Shown here: positions 44,503 to 56,800 of the stretch, piece after piece | Numbering within the stretch: position 1 is the first letter of the stretch | Layout of the letters: each line of letters begins with the position of its first letter | Program-made: the position numbers and the translations under genes | The notes under the pieces: generated by a model | What the model saw: the letters and a program-made list of their open reading frames with translations, nothing else | Databases searched by the model: none | What the model was told of the DNA's origin: nothing | Origin: Capsicum annuum | Taxonomy: Eukaryota > Streptophyta > Magnoliopsida > Solanales > Solanaceae | Length of the DNA: 64,000 bases | Direction: 5' to 3' | NCBI RefSeq assembly: GCF_002878395.1 | Contig: NC_061121.1 | Coordinates: 16,963,358-17,027,357, forward strand

Positions 44503-44826
44503 TTATAGGACGTGCATGATGATATGACTTCGGCTTGTATGTCGTCCTTTCCAAATTGAAGGAATTCGAATGATGTGATTCTCCCATATTTCTTCCTTCT
44601 CTCTTTGCTCTAAAACCTTCAAGTGGATATATACACGTGGCCATGTTCCAATATTGATGACTGCTAGTGGACCCTTCACCTCGATTAACTCGTAATACCA
44701 CCACATAGATGCATTATTCCACAATGCAATAAATTTGAAACTTTCAGTTTTAACATCAAATGCTGCTATAGCAAGCGCATCATGTAAAATAAACTTATAG
44801 GTAACACCATTGATGTAAACCCCGGG
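44503..44826 (-). pseudogene. F-box-associated domain (FBA) fragment
   Basis: The minus-strand frame reads GVYINGVTYKFILHDALAIA, FDVKTESFKFIALWNN, YELIEVKGPLAVINIGTW and KEEIWENHIIRIPSIWKG, then a stop. This matches the F-box-associated interaction domain of plant F-box/kelch-like proteins (pattern NG--Y-----------FDV--E-F--I, then -L-V--KG-LAVI). No F-box motif (LP-D--- -IL-RLP) could be found upstream. A G/C homopolymer tract breaks the sequence directly at the 5' side (44841-44871). About 105 residues remain of a roughly 380-residue family, so it is a truncated pseudogene. Substrate-recognition subunits of SCF ubiquitin ligases belong to this family. Confidence 0.62.
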
Positions 44827-44840
44827 CTAGAACAGAATAG

Positions 44841-44871
44841 GAGGGGGTGGGGGGAGGGGGGGGGGGGGGGG
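44841..44871. repeat. G-rich tract with G16 homopolymer, possible G-quadruplex
   Basis: Runs of 5, 6 and then about 16 G are separated by single bases on the plus strand. It borders the F-box-associated fragment. Length is likely unstable or misassembled. Confidence 0.85.
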
Positions 44872-45747
44872 CTTGGAGCCTCTCTCCTTGATTCGTCTAT
44901 ATATGCTTAACGTGAATGAAACCTCAGGAATGGCTCATCTTGTCTTCATTTACCTTTTATCTTGCAAGGTCCTTACGACTTACACCTTCTCAACAAGCTG
45001 CTCTTTTCTTCACGAACACGAATGATTCCTTCTTCTCTTTGTACATAGCCAACCAACAAGTCCTCAGGACCAAAGAAATGCCTCCAATGAAGATTTCAAT
45101 TTTCTTTTGTGTTTACTAAAAGACTTACCAAGAAACAAGGCTATTTTTGTCACCTAAGGGTCTATTTTCAAGTCTTCATATTCAGTAAAGACATCTAAAA
45201 AAAAAAAAATTCACTCTCTACATTTCCCCAACGGTCTTCTCCTAACGAGCAGAGTGTGAATCGACGCGCCTCCTCCATGGAAGCTACTCAGGCCGGTGTG
45301 TCGGCGGGTATTGCGCAGCCCAAGGACCCTCCCACGGAGAATCGACCGCCGGCGGAACCAATTGAAAAAGTAACTTACTCCACAACTCTTACTGTTGGTC
45401 CTAGTTCGAGTATTAGCTCCAATACTTCTACTGTGATGGCGAGACAGACCACACATAATGGCAAACCAACTATCATCTTTAAAGCCTCCGATTACTACGG
45501 CATGATGGCGGAGGAGTGCAGATGGACGTTGGTCAGAAAATTCACAATGGGCAGACCCAAAATAGAAGTTATTAGAGCAAAATTCATTGAACCAACACCA
45601 TTGAAAGGGAAGGTAAGAATTGGGGCTTATGATTTCTGGCATGTGTTCATAGATTTCAATACTGAAGCAGATTACAATGTTGTTTATTTTCAACGTTTTA
45701 TGAGTATTTCTGGATCCCGTTGAGGATGTTCAAACGGTCCCCGGACT

Positions 45748-46011
45748 GTGACAAATACAGAAATAGAACAGAGAGGAGCTTGAGGAATATAATTTGGAAA
45801 GGATATTTAAGAAATTATATAAATATAAAGGATAAAATCGTAATTCTAGTATTTGTTTAATTAGAAGTGCTTATATATAGAAGGATCATAAATCGCGATC
45901 AGCAAAATTTCAATTTTTTTTGACTAGTTTTACCTTATAATAACTTTTAATGTTACAAGATTATAAAATAGGTATTAAAAATTCTCCTAGTATATATATA
46001 CCCAATAATCA
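45748..46011. mobile_element. 264-bp insertion (solo LTR or MITE) in L1 ORF1
   Basis: Direct repeats GGACT at 45743-45747 and 46012-46016 flank it. L1 ORF1 homology (RSPD before, DPNEE after) becomes continuous in frame when it is removed. The ends can also be read as TGTGACAAAT...AATAATCA (TG...CA) with a 4-bp duplication, which would suit a small solo LTR. It contains no coding. It holds a TATATATA run near the right end. Family unknown. Confidence 0.68.
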
Positions 46012-46154
46012 GGACTTCGACCCGAACGAGGAAATATCACTTGCGCCAATCTAGGTTTTGCTCCTGGAATTACCTTTTCATGTCTTCAAATGGGACTACT
46101 TGAAACAAATTCTGGAACAAATCAGAACTCCGATATGGAAACTGTCTCTAGAAC

Positions 46155-46515
46155 TGTTAAACTGATGCATTACAATACTCACACACAGACGGAAGCCATT
46201 GAAACAGAGAAGAGAAGAAAGGAAAGTGGTAAGATATTGTTATTCAAGTGGTAAAAGTGTACAATGAGAGAGACATGATTGCTATTTATAGGCTCACATG
46301 TATGTCACATGAGCTTCTAGAACATTCCTAACTAACTCTAACAACTTGGATAACTAATCTAATCAGCAACCACTAACTTGGTGCCTCCACTAACTTCACT
46401 AACTGACTTGGCTAATCAACCTTTTATTAATGTAATAGTAAAAACCAAAAAAACAGTAAAGAATGAGCTAATGAGCTAACTCAGAAAAGTGATCAATAAC
46501 TAATACATTTTAACA
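46155..46515 (-). repeat. 3' LTR of the copia element
   Basis: The 3' LTR in element orientation; terminal TGTTA...TAACA. It is preceded on the element strand by the polypurine tract and followed by the AGAAC duplication. Confidence 0.93.
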
Positions 46516-46522
46516 CTCCCCG

Positions 46523-49500
46523 TCAAGATGAAGGGTGCGAAATGTTTAGCACACCAAGCTTGCTCATGAGGTGTAGGTGTTGATCTTGAGTCAAACTTTT
46601 GGTAAGGATGTCAGCAACTTGGTGATTGGTTGGAACATACACAGGCTGAACCAATCTCTCCTTGATCTTGTCTCTAATGAAATGACAGTCAACTTTAATG
46701 TGCTTTGTTTTTTCATGAAAAATGGGATTGGCTGCTAACTGTATTGCAGACTTACTATCACTGAACACTATGATAGGTTTACTGATAGATGCACCTAGTT
46801 CTGAAAACAGGCCTTCTAGCCAAGTAATTTCTGATAAAGCTGAAGCCATGCTTCTATATTCAGCTTCTGCTGAACTTCTGGATACTATGTGCTATTTTTT
46901 AGACTTCCAAGTTATCAGAGAACCACCAAAATGTACTACATAACCTGTAACAGATCTCCTTGTATTTGGGCATGCAGCCCAATCTGAAACACACCAACAC
47001 ACAAGCTCAGTGGTAGGTTGATCCTTAAGCCAAACACCTTATCCCACAGTGCCTTTCAAGTATCTCACAATCTTGTTTGCAGCTTCAAAATGAGACTTCT
47101 TAGGTTGCTTCATAAACTGGCTTAAAGTTTATACTGTATAGCTGATGTCTGCTCTTGTAATAGTTGCATACATTAGCTTCCCAACCAACCTTTGATAAGA
47201 TGTAACATCTTGAAGAATAGCATCTTCTATAAATCCCACTGCGTTGTCTACTTCTACTGATATTAGCCTGACGTTGGTTTCAATTAGAGTAAGGGTTGGT
47301 TTTGCACCAGTAAGTCCTGTATCAACAATGAGCTCCAAAATGTAATTCCTTTGGTTTAATATAACTCCTTTTGTAGATCTCAACACTTCAATGCCTAGAA
47401 AATACTTTAGTTCTCCAAGATCTTTGAGTTTGAACTGCTGATGTAGTATTCCCTTTGCCTCATTTATCATGGCATCATTGTTTCCTGTAACAAGAAGATC
47501 ATCTATATATACCAATATCACCACCATTCCTTATGATCTCTTCAAGGTGAAAAAAGAGTAATCATATGTGCTTTGAGAGAAACCAGCCTTAAGTAGTGCA
47601 GCAGTAAGCTTAATGTTCCATAGCCTGGAAGCTTGTTTAAGTCCATATAAGAACTTCACTAATCTACAAACCTTGTGTGTCCCTTCTTTTTTGAATCCAT
47701 ATGGTAATTCTATATACACTTCCTCATCTAAGTCACTTTGCAAAAAAGCATTGTAGACATCCATCTGGTACATGCACCAGCTTTTTGAAACTGCTAAAGC
47801 AATGACACTTCTTGCAGTCCATCTTTGCTACTGGTAAGAAAGTATCATGATAGTCTAAACCTTCTAGCTGACTGTACCCTTTAGCTACTAGTCTGCCTTT
47901 GAATCTTTTAACCTCTCCATTGGCCTTATACTTGATCTTGTATACCCATCTTGACCCTATGATATTTTTGTCTTGTGCCAAGTTAACGACCTCCCAAGTT
48001 TAATTATCTTTAAGTGACTTCAACTCTGCTTTCATAGCTTCAATCCACCTTTCATCCTTAACTGCTTGATTATATGATTGAGTTTCAACTAATACTGACA
48101 AGTTGGACACAAAATACTGATAACTAAGACTAGTCCCAGCATAGGACAAATAATTAGCTAAGGGATATCTTGTTCCTTTTCCCTTTCCTAGTGTTGCATA
48201 GTCCATCATCCAAGCAGGTTTCTTGCATACTCTGATTGGTTTTCTTGGAGCAGATACAACATGTACTTCAGGTTGTGAGGATAATGCAGTAGCATCTGAT
48301 GAGCTGGAGGGAACATCATCTAGTATGCTAGCTGGAACATTGGAAATATTCATATTCTCATATGAAGACATAGGAATCTGGTAATAAGACCCTGGTATAA
48401 CAGGTGAATCTACATGATCATCCATGTCTGCATCTACGCATTCATTCTCACTTATTATGAGAAAGTCAGTAGATAACTCTGAAGTAGTCTTGTCTGTAAA
48501 AGGGAACAAATGTTCTTAAAACACAACATCTCTTGTAACAAATAGTTTGTTAGTAAGCAATTCCATAAAAAAATAGCCTTTTTGAGAAGTAGAATATCCC
48601 ATAAGTACTGCAGGCTTGGCTCTTTCAGCAAACTTATCTTCTCTAGGTAGTACTGAGGCATAACACTTGCAGCCAATAACTCTGAGATGTGTCAGTGAGG
48701 GAATTTTACAGAATAGCACCTCATAAGGACTCTTACCTCCAATAGAATAAGAAGGTAACCTATTCATAAGATAAACCACAGCCTTGACATTCAATCCCCA
48801 AAACTTGATAGGCATCTGAGACTGAAACCTGATAGCTCTAGCAATATTTAGTATTTGCCTGTGCTTTCTTTCAATAATCCCATTCTGCTGTGATGTGTAG
48901 GGGCAGTTACTTTGATGTAATACACCCAAGGATTGAAATAACTCTATACATTGTGAGTTTATAAATTCTGTTTCATTATCTGATCTGAGAACTTTCATTT
49001 GAGCACCAAATTAATTTTTTATCAAATTCAAAAAGTTTTAAATAACCACAATACATTTAGATTTCAACTGTAACAAGTGAAGCCAAGTATACCTACTATG
49101 ATCATCTACTACAGTTAGAAAGTAATGTTTCTTATCAAAAGTAGGGACTTTGTAAGGCCCCTAAAGATCTATATGTTTTACATCAAAAGGATTCACAGCT
49201 CTAGAATCACTAACAGGAAATGGTATTCTAGTTTGTTTAGCTAGCGAACAGACATGTCATTTATTTAGAACCTTTAAGTCTATTTTGTGTCTTATTAGAC
49301 TAAGTGATTGTAAAGCCTGAGAAGAAGGGTGCCCAAGCCTTCTATGCCATAAGTTGCAGTCTTTCATATCTACTTTCGCAACCAGTAACCTTTGAGGACT
49401 TTTTTTCTATGCTTCATTCAATCCAAAGACCTTCTTAAGAATGTATAATCCCCTTTTTTACTTACCAATCCCTTTCACCTTGCTAGTGTAAAGGTCCTGA

Positions 49501-51430
49501 AATACACAGAAATCACGGTAGAATGACACAAAGCATGAAAACTATTTGGTCATTTTTGATACTAATAACAGATTGAGTTTAAAGTCAGGAACAAACAATA
49601 CATCACTAATAGTTTCCTCATTTAGGATTTGTGTTTCTCCAATTTGTGAAATGTTTGCCTTGGCTCCAGTAGGAAGATTCACCATTTCTTTTTCTATATT
49701 AACTACTTTATGACATTGTGACAATACACCTTTATGTGCTGCAACATGATGTGTTGCACCAGAATCTGTTACTTATTCATTTGAAACAACATGTGTTGAT
49801 AGACAAGTAACTATACCTGACATATTAACCTACTTTGAATCATATGCATCTTTGTTCAACAATGCCATAATCTGTCTGTACTCTTCATCTGAGAAACTTT
49901 ATGCTCTAGCTACCACTGCATTATTGATATCCTTGCTCCCTTGACCACCTTGACCATTAGATGAGCCTACTACACTTGTGTAACTTGTGTTCTCTCCTGA
50001 CTGGTTCCCAATGAAGTTATTAGCTAAGAACTGATTATTAGTTATCCTGTGACCTGATATCCATATCCACTTGATCTTGACTGATATAATCCCCATAGAT
50101 TGCTATTGTAGTTTCTTTTCTTCTTATATTTCCAATATGCAGGATATCCTATCAACTTATAACAAATATCTTTAGTATGTCTATTTAGATGACAGTAATG
50201 ACACCTCTTCCCTTTATAACCTTGACCAGAATCTATTACCCATTCATGTGGAACAACATATGTTGATAGACAAGTAACTATACTTGACATGTTGACCTGC
50301 TTTGAATCATGTGTATCTTTGTTCAGCAATACCATAATCTCTTTGTACTCTTCATCTGAGAAACCTTGTGCTCTAGCTACCACTGCATTATTGATATCCT
50401 TGCTTCCTTGACCACCTTGACCATTAGATGAGCCTGCTATATTTATGTAACTTGTGTTCTCTCCTGACTAGTTCCCAGTGAAGTTATGAGCTGAGAACTG
50501 ATTGTTAGATTGTCCTATGGCCTGATATCCATATCCACTTAATCTTGACTGATATGATCCCCTTGGATTGCTATTGTAGTTTCGTTTCTTCTTATATTTC
50601 CAATCTGCAGTATATCCTATCAACTTATAACAAACATATCTAGTGTATCCATTTAGATGATAGTAATCACACCTCTTCTCTTTATAACCTTGACCACTAT
50701 GACTTGTTTCTGCAAAATTTCTGTTTACCTGTATAGCTATGGGATCAGTCTTATCACTAGTTACTATAGTCCAAGCTAGCTGCTGAATCTCATCCTCAAC
50801 TATCATTGCATATGCTTGATTAAGAGTAGGTGTCACTCCCTTCATGAGTATCTGCCTTTTAGCTTGATCATAAGATTCATTCAACCCACTCAAAAATTGT
50901 ATTAACCTCTGTTGAATTAAGTGATCTGCATAGTCTTTGGACTTGGCACAATCACAAGATGGTGCTGGGATCACAGCATCAAACTCACCCCAGAGAGTTT
51001 TCAGCTTAGTAAAGTATGTAGAAACAAAATCAGTTCCTTGATGAAGATTGTTGATTTCTCTGTTCAATTGATATAATCGCATTCTGTTAACCTTGTCAAA
51101 CGTTTCCTTGAGATCTTCCCATACTTCAAATGCACTTGTGGCATACACAATACCACTCAGCAACTCAACACTTACTGAACTCATCAACCAAGACAATACA
51201 ACTGCATTACCAGTCTCCCATTGCTCATATAGATCTTCTCTATACATATCCTTTCTGTACATACCAGTCATAAAACCATATTTTCGTTTGCCTAGTAATG
51301 CAATTTTCATAGATCTACTCTAAATTCAATAATTTTCTAATCCAATCAACTTGATAGGAATTAATGCAGCACCAGTAACATTCGATGCTCCTAGAAACAA
51401 AGGATCTATAGGATCGATCTTAGGTGCCAT
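46523..51430 (-). pseudogene. Copia gag-pol polyprotein, decayed
   Basis: It starts at ATG 51430 (MAPKIDPIDPLFLGAS). Two stops follow GLENY before the UBN2-type gag resumes (AFEVWEDLKETFDKVNRMRL, LNREINNLHQGTDFVSTYFT). A CX2CX4HX4C-type zinc knuckle region (CHYCHLNRHTKDIC) is present in duplicate. Integrase core and C-terminus lie at 48998-48516 (LRSDNETEF, YTSQQNGIIERKHR). The linker is 48509-48000. Reverse transcriptase runs 47981-47129 ([35 protein letters not shown] with catalytic Y-x-D-D as Y-I-D-D). RNase H runs 47128-46523 (SRSSAEAEYRSMA, DSKSAIQLAANP, ADILTKSL). Protease and early integrase (about 49760-49000) are badly degraded. Stops and frameshifts break the frame at least ten times. 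Confidence 0.92.
49761..50694 (-). repeat. 467-bp tandem duplication inside the copia gag region
   Basis: Two adjacent copies (49761-50227 and 50228-50694) share AGAATCT-TTAC, TTGATAGACAAGTAACTATA, TCTTCATCTGAGAAAC, CTACCACTGCATTATTGATA and TTGACCACCTTGACCATTAG in order. The duplicated stretch spans the zinc knuckle and the start of the protease region. Copies differ by about 5-8 percent by eye, so the duplication is old relative to sequencing error. Confidence 0.85.
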
Positions 51431-51573
51431 TACTTTCTTACTCAAAATTCCAACTTCAGCTTACAAAAAAAACAGAGATCTACTTTCTCCTTACTGATAG
51501 TAGCACAGAATCCAAAATAGAATAGAGTATTGATACTTTCTCTTGACCTCCATGGATCGTTGCTCTGATACCA

Positions 51574-51927
51574 TGTTAAACTGATGCATTATAATACTCA
51601 CACACACATGGAAGACATTGAAGTAGAAAAGAGAAGAAAGGAAAGTGGTAAGATATTGTTATTCAAGTGGTAAAAGTGTACAATGAGAGAGGCATGGTTG
51701 CAATTTATAGGCTCACATGTATGTCACATAAGCTTCTAGAACATTCCTACCTAACTCTAAAAACTTGGATAACTAATCTAATCAGCAACCACTAACTTGG
51801 TACTTCCACTAACTTCACTAACTAACTTGGCTAATCAACCTTTTATCAATGTAATAGTAAAAAACCAAAAAAACAGTAAAAAATGAGCTAACTCAAAAAA
51901 GTGATCAATAACTAATACATTCTAACA
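51574..51927 (-). repeat. 5' LTR of the copia element
   Basis: The 5' LTR in element orientation. The tRNA-Met-type primer-binding site follows it with no gap. It should hold the element promoter on the minus strand. Confidence 0.93.
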
Positions 51928-53246
51928 AGAACAAGACCTCATATGCCAAAAGTGAGAGTTAAAGTGGATCTTATGAAGCCGCTCCCTGATTCTATTTTTG
52001 TGGGTATTAAAGGGGATGGATCAGGTCTCAAGGGTAAAGATCAAAAGTTGGAGTACGAAGGTGTGCCTACATTTGGTAGGTCTTGTAAAATGCAGGGTCA
52101 TGATATTGCAAGATGTAAAGCAGAAGTAAAGAAAAAAAAGCAAATGAATAGAGACAACAATAGAAATTCTCCCTCAGCTAACAATGGACCAACACATAAT
52201 AGCAGTGAGCAGGTGAATGACTAAACCAACATAGATGTACAAAAAAACAACAATAATGCTACCGCACAGAATGCTAATGCTGAGACAAAAGATGTTGGTT
52301 TTATCCCAGCTCGTAACAGACAAAATCGATGAAAAGATGCAGCACAATAATAGAGTAATGATGATAATCAAGCTACTATCAACCATCAAGAAGAAAAAAT
52401 ACAACAAGGGGAAGAAATAAAATAGGCTTCTCATGAATCAGAAACTTCAAAAATGCAAGATAATACTACTCCTATTCTGGAATAAAATACGCATATCAAG
52501 GAATAAGAATTAGGGGGAAATGGTGCACCAAAATAGGCTACTACTATCATTAATGAAGAGGTGGAGTTGAAAAACAAAAAACACAAGAAACGAAAGAAAA
52601 ATAGGCATAAAATGAAGCTTGGAAACTTTTTGAAAGTAAAAAATATGCTCTGGAACAATCAGAAGCCAAGACATATTGAAGGAAGAATCCTTGAGATTTT
52701 AGAAAAAGAAGGCAATGTTACAACTCCACCGGGTCTCTCTGAAAATAAAGCAATTAGGGTTGACAACACTCAAACAAATCACCAAGGCAAAAGAAAATTG
52801 GCCCCACAAATTCATGAAGACAATGATCAACACGGTGCCAGTGAATGCAACTCAAGTACTAAATTAGTATTCCCCTACACTTTCGATACGGAATGTAAAC
52901 AACATGAGGGAATTTAACTCGTAGTAGACTTGGGCATGATTGTGGCTGAACGTACCAAGGATGAGAACAACAAATATGGACTAGGCATTAACAAAAAATC
53001 TATTTATGAATCGGTCCTCTAATGAAGAGGTGGCAGAAAGTATCCTTGAAGGGACTGAAGGAGAAGAAGAACGGGTGACACAAAGTCTTGTACAAGATTG
53101 TGCACCATCTTCCTTAGACTATGAAGATCCCATCATTAAAGAAAAAGAAGAAATATTATAAAAATAGTGCCTCTCTCCCAGAGGGCATACAAAGAAACAA
53201 CAAGGCAGAAGTGTCTTGACTAAGAGTACTAACGCCATTCAAAATC

Positions 53247-53555
53247 ATGGTAACCAACAACCTCAACCCAGTTTTAATGATAAACATCATAAATTGGAAT
53301 ATTAGGGGTATGAGATCTAAAGGTGCTAGCGAAAGACTTATTAAACTAGTCAAGATTCACAAAGCCGATATGGTTATTCTCCAAGAACCTTTTCATCCAT
53401 CTGATCATATTGATGTTGTTATGAATGGATTGGAGAAAGCTAAAGAGAATGGATTGGAATGGGCTGAAGAAAATAAAGACTCTATTGGCCCAAGTAGTTC
53501 AATTGGGTCAAGTGATGAGACAGATGAGCTACGTAGAAGTGGTCAAAAAAAATAA
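53247..53555 (+). pseudogene. L1 LINE ORF2 N-terminal fragment (endonuclease start)
   Basis: From ATG 53247 (or 53277) the frame reads INIINWNIRGMRSKGAS, RLIKLVKIHKADMVILQEPF. This is the first strand and the metal-binding Glu region of the L1 apurinic endonuclease (N-x-R-G and x-L-Q-E-P). After HPSDHID the sequence becomes Asn/Glu/Ser-rich without endonuclease features, ending in RRSGQKK. The remaining endonuclease, reverse transcriptase and 3' tail are absent, so the element was truncated or recombined here. Confidence 0.75.
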
Positions 53556-53574
53556 CCCAATAAGAGACTTCTAG

Positions 53575-53858
53575 GCTATGTTTGGAAACGTGGCTAAAGG
53601 ACAGGTGTCGCTTGAAGATTGGTAATAGTAAAATAGGGGGTTATTATAAATATAGTACTGAAAGCAACGTTAGGAGTAGGCTATAGTATTTTGTAGTATT
53701 TTGTTTCTGTCATCCCAATCTTATCTGTATCCTCTCACCTCCCCTTCTAGTATGTCCTTTATCTTTTCTTTACAGAGTTATCTGCTTATTATCCATTGTA
53801 ATTCTTTCAAGCAATTTTAAAATATCGATCTGTGTTGTTGAAAGTATTATACACTACA
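53575..53858 (+). repeat. Probable 5' LTR of the gypsy element
   Basis: It ends ATTATACACTACA at 53858, followed by TTGGTGCTTTCATT (53859-53872), a primer-binding-site-like motif common in plant gypsy elements. The start is uncertain (about 53575, TATGTTTGGAAACGTGG). The matching 3' LTR would lie beyond the window, so it cannot be compared. Confidence 0.42.
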
Positions 53859-53882
53859 TTGGTGCTTTCATTCTCCTCTACA

Positions 53883-56800
53883 ATGGTAGACACTGGACTC
53901 CAACAGTTGGAAGTCTCCCACATGGGTCTTTCTCAGAAGGTCTCCGACCTAAGCTCTGGCTTTGATAGCCAGAGAAAACTGATACAAGATATTTTGTCAC
54001 AAGTGGACTCCATCAGAGCTCGCCTTCCTGGTCCTGAGTCTAAATCATCTCAAGCTCATATAGGCAAAGTCACTCTATCACAAACCTCTCCCGGTCCAGT
54101 GATGATTTACCATAAACCGGCGACGATAGATCTTTCTCACTTCTATGGCGACGATCCTGAGGCTTGGATTTTTCAAGTGGAATGGTATTTTGTCTTCTAT
54201 TAGATTCTCCCTAATCATAAGTTGTCTCTGGATTCCTTCTATTTAGAGGGTGAAACACTGAATTATTATCAATAGCTCTTTCGTAACCATCAGTTGGTCG
54301 ATTGGCCAAACTTTATGGAGAAACTTTGATGTTGATTTTGCACTAAGAACTTGCTATCACCAGAAGGTCATTTGTCTAACTTATTCAGACTACGACGGTT
54401 ACAGAGTAACAGGCTCACTTTGAAGTGGTGGCAACCGAGTTAGTTGCTTTGCCAGAGGAATTATATGTCGGTTGTTATACGTCGGGTCTTCGTGGGATAT
54501 TCAGTCAGAGGTTTTAGCACGTGAACCCACCACTCTTCAAGAGACTATGAGGTTGACCCGTGTATATGAACAAAAAATTGGGCATCAACCTGGGCCTATG
54601 AAACCTGCCCTTTCCCGAACCCAACCTTTGTTACCCACTCCTGGCCTAACTTCAAAATATGTTCCACATTCATCTCCATCTTCTTTGTTCACTTCCAAAA
54701 TACCCTTTAAGCATCTCACAACAACAGAATTGCAACAACGTCGAGAGAAGGGGCTTTGTTACCACTGTGACGAAAAATACACCCCCACCCATAAATGCAA
54801 TTCCCTTTCCCAACTATTTCTTCTTGAGGATGACACAACTTCAAGTTTTATGATTTCGGACCATCTTCGTCCAAGTTATTTTGTGCGGGAGGATATCACC
54901 AAATGATGATCAACACCATTCCACTATCTCATATCATACCTTGGTCGGGGGTCATTCGTCCACAACTCTTTATTTTAAGGGTCACATTAAAGGTTTACCT
55001 GTACAAATTTTGCTGGATGGGGGAAGTGACCACAACTTTGTGCAACCCCAAGTATCCAAGTTTCTTAATATGGTTGTTGATGAGATTGCCCCGTTTGCTG
55101 TTATGGTAGGCAGTGGTCAACGTCTTTGGTTTTTGAAAGTGGTGAAATCAGTTCCTTTAACTGTCAATGGCTGCAATTTATGTCTAGATTTATATGTTCT
55201 TACCTTTCAGGGCTCCAACATTATTTTGGGTGTATCTTGGTTAGCCACTTTAGAGTCGATATTGACTAATTATGCTACTCAAATATTTGAGTTTGATTAT
55301 CAGAGAAAAGGGATGAAATAGGTTGGTGAGCTCCCGCGGGATATGCAGCCAGTTCAACTGCAGTCCCCTTGATGCCTTACAACTACTGATGTTGTGACTT
55401 CTTCTATTTTATTAACCATGGTTACCAGTGCAACAGAACAACCTCAGACACCATCACTGGACCTGCAGGCAATATTGGACTCCTTTGCCCCTATTTTCTA
55501 GAAATCTTCAGGTTTGACCCCTTCTCGTGCAACCGATCATTCCATCCATTTGAACCCTCAAGAGGGGCCCATAAATGTCAATCCATATAGGTACCCACAC
55601 TTCCAGAAGCAATTCATGGAACAACTAGTGGCTGACATGCTCAAAGAGGAATAATACAACCAAGTACAAGTCCTTTTTCCTCTCCAGTGTTGTTGGTTCA
55701 AAAAAAAAGATGGTTCATGGAGATTTTGTGTGGACTATAGAGCCTTGAATGCAATTACCATTCAAGATCGTATCCCTATTCCAACTATTGATGAGCTATT
55801 TGATGACCTTTATGGGGCTTAATTTTTCTCTAAGTTAGACCTTTTATCGAGATATCATCAGATTTGAGTCAAAGCTTAAGATGTCACAAAAATGGCTTTT
55901 CACACACATAATGGGCATTATGAGTTTTTGGTCATGCCATTCAGCCTATCCAATGCACCGTCCACGTTCTAAGCAATGATAAATGATATATTTTGCCCTT
56001 ATCTTCGGTGATTCTCCTTGTTTTCTTCGATGATATTTTGGTCTATAGTCCTAATTGGCCTTCTCATTTAGAGCATGTTTCTAAGGTTCTCAAGTTGTTA
56101 TTAGACCATTAGTTAGTGGCCAAACGTAGCAAGTGTCAATTTGGACAAACCTATATTGACTATTTAGTCCATATGATCACTCCAAATGGACTTGCAATAG
56201 ATCCTACTAAGATTCAAGTAATTCAGCAGTGGCTTCCGACCATGTCCACAAAGGTTGTCCATAGTTTTTGGGCCTCGCAGGCTATTATAGGCATTTCATC
56301 AAGAACTACGCAACATTGGCCAGCCCATTAACTGATCTCCTACGCAAAGAAGCATTCAAATGGACTGAACATGCCCAGGCAACATTCGAAACTCTTAAGG
56401 CTTATTTAAGCTCAACACCAGTTCTCGCCTTGCGTAATTTTAATAAAACTTTCCATGTTGAGACAGATGCTTCAGGGGTGGGCATAGGTGCTATTTTATC
56501 TCAGGCAGGCCATCCGATTGCTTTCTATAGCCAAAAATTATGCCCTCATATGCAAAAAGCCTCCACTTATCACCGTGAAATGTATGCTATCACTCAGGCA
56601 GTGGCCAAATGGAGACAATACCTTTTGGGTAGAAGATTCACCATTTACATGGATTAACAATCTCTAAAGAATTTGACCAACCAAGTTATTCAGACACCTG
56701 AGTAACAGAAGTGGTTGGGAAATTGTTGGGCTATGAATTTTCCATCGTCTATCAGCTGAGAAAATAGAATCAAGCTGCAGATGCCCTTTCTCATTCTTCT

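Larger units (their letters stand above)
46155..51927 (-). mobile_element. Ty1/copia LTR retrotransposon, structurally complete
   Basis: LTRs of 361 bp (46155-46515) and 354 bp (51574-51927) start TGTTAAACTGATGCAT and end ACATTTTAACA / ACATTCTAACA. The 5-bp target duplication AGAAC lies at 46150-46154 and 51928-51932. On the minus strand the primer-binding site TGGTATCAGAGCA (51561-51573, initiator-Met tRNA type) abuts the 5' LTR. The polypurine tract GACGGGGAGTG (about 46511-46523) abuts the 3' LTR. The coding order gag, protease, integrase, reverse transcriptase, RNase H is that of copia. The two LTRs differ by roughly a dozen or more substitutions and small indels, so the insertion is not very recent. 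Confidence 0.95.
45277..53150 (+). pseudogene. L1 LINE ORF1 (DUF4283 plus zinc knuckle), split by insertions
   Basis: The N-terminal block (45277-45720) carries the DUF4283 RNA-binding-like domain: IIFKASDYYGMMAEECRWTL, GRPKIEVIRAKF, IGAYDFWHVFIDF. The middle block after the 264-bp insertion has ISLAPI, a stop, LELPFHVFKWDYLKQIL. After the copia insertion come RPHMPKVRVKVDLMKPLPDS, LEYEGVPTFG and SCKMQGHDIARCK, the CCHC-type knuckle. Its first Cys reads Gly, so one ligand is lost. A long Asn/Lys/Glu-rich tail (to about 53150) has several stops. ORF1 proteins of plant L1 elements bind element RNA and act as chaperones. The insertion points fall exactly inside codons, with collinear protein on both sides. 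Confidence 0.82.
45277..53555 (+). mobile_element. L1-type LINE, fragmented by two insertions and truncated in ORF2
   Basis: ORF1 pieces at 45277-45742, 46012-46149 and 51933-53150, and the start of ORF2 at 53247-53555, are collinear on the plus strand. They are separated by a 264-bp insertion (TSD GGACT) and a copia element (TSD AGAAC). ORF2 stops after the first part of the endonuclease, and neither reverse transcriptase nor a poly(A) end is seen before the gypsy element begins. The LINE 3' part is therefore missing. Confidence 0.8.

Noticed and set aside
45211..45693. 160-codon minus-strand frame
   Set aside because: It is the antisense of L1 ORF1 (DUF4283), which is the real coding frame.
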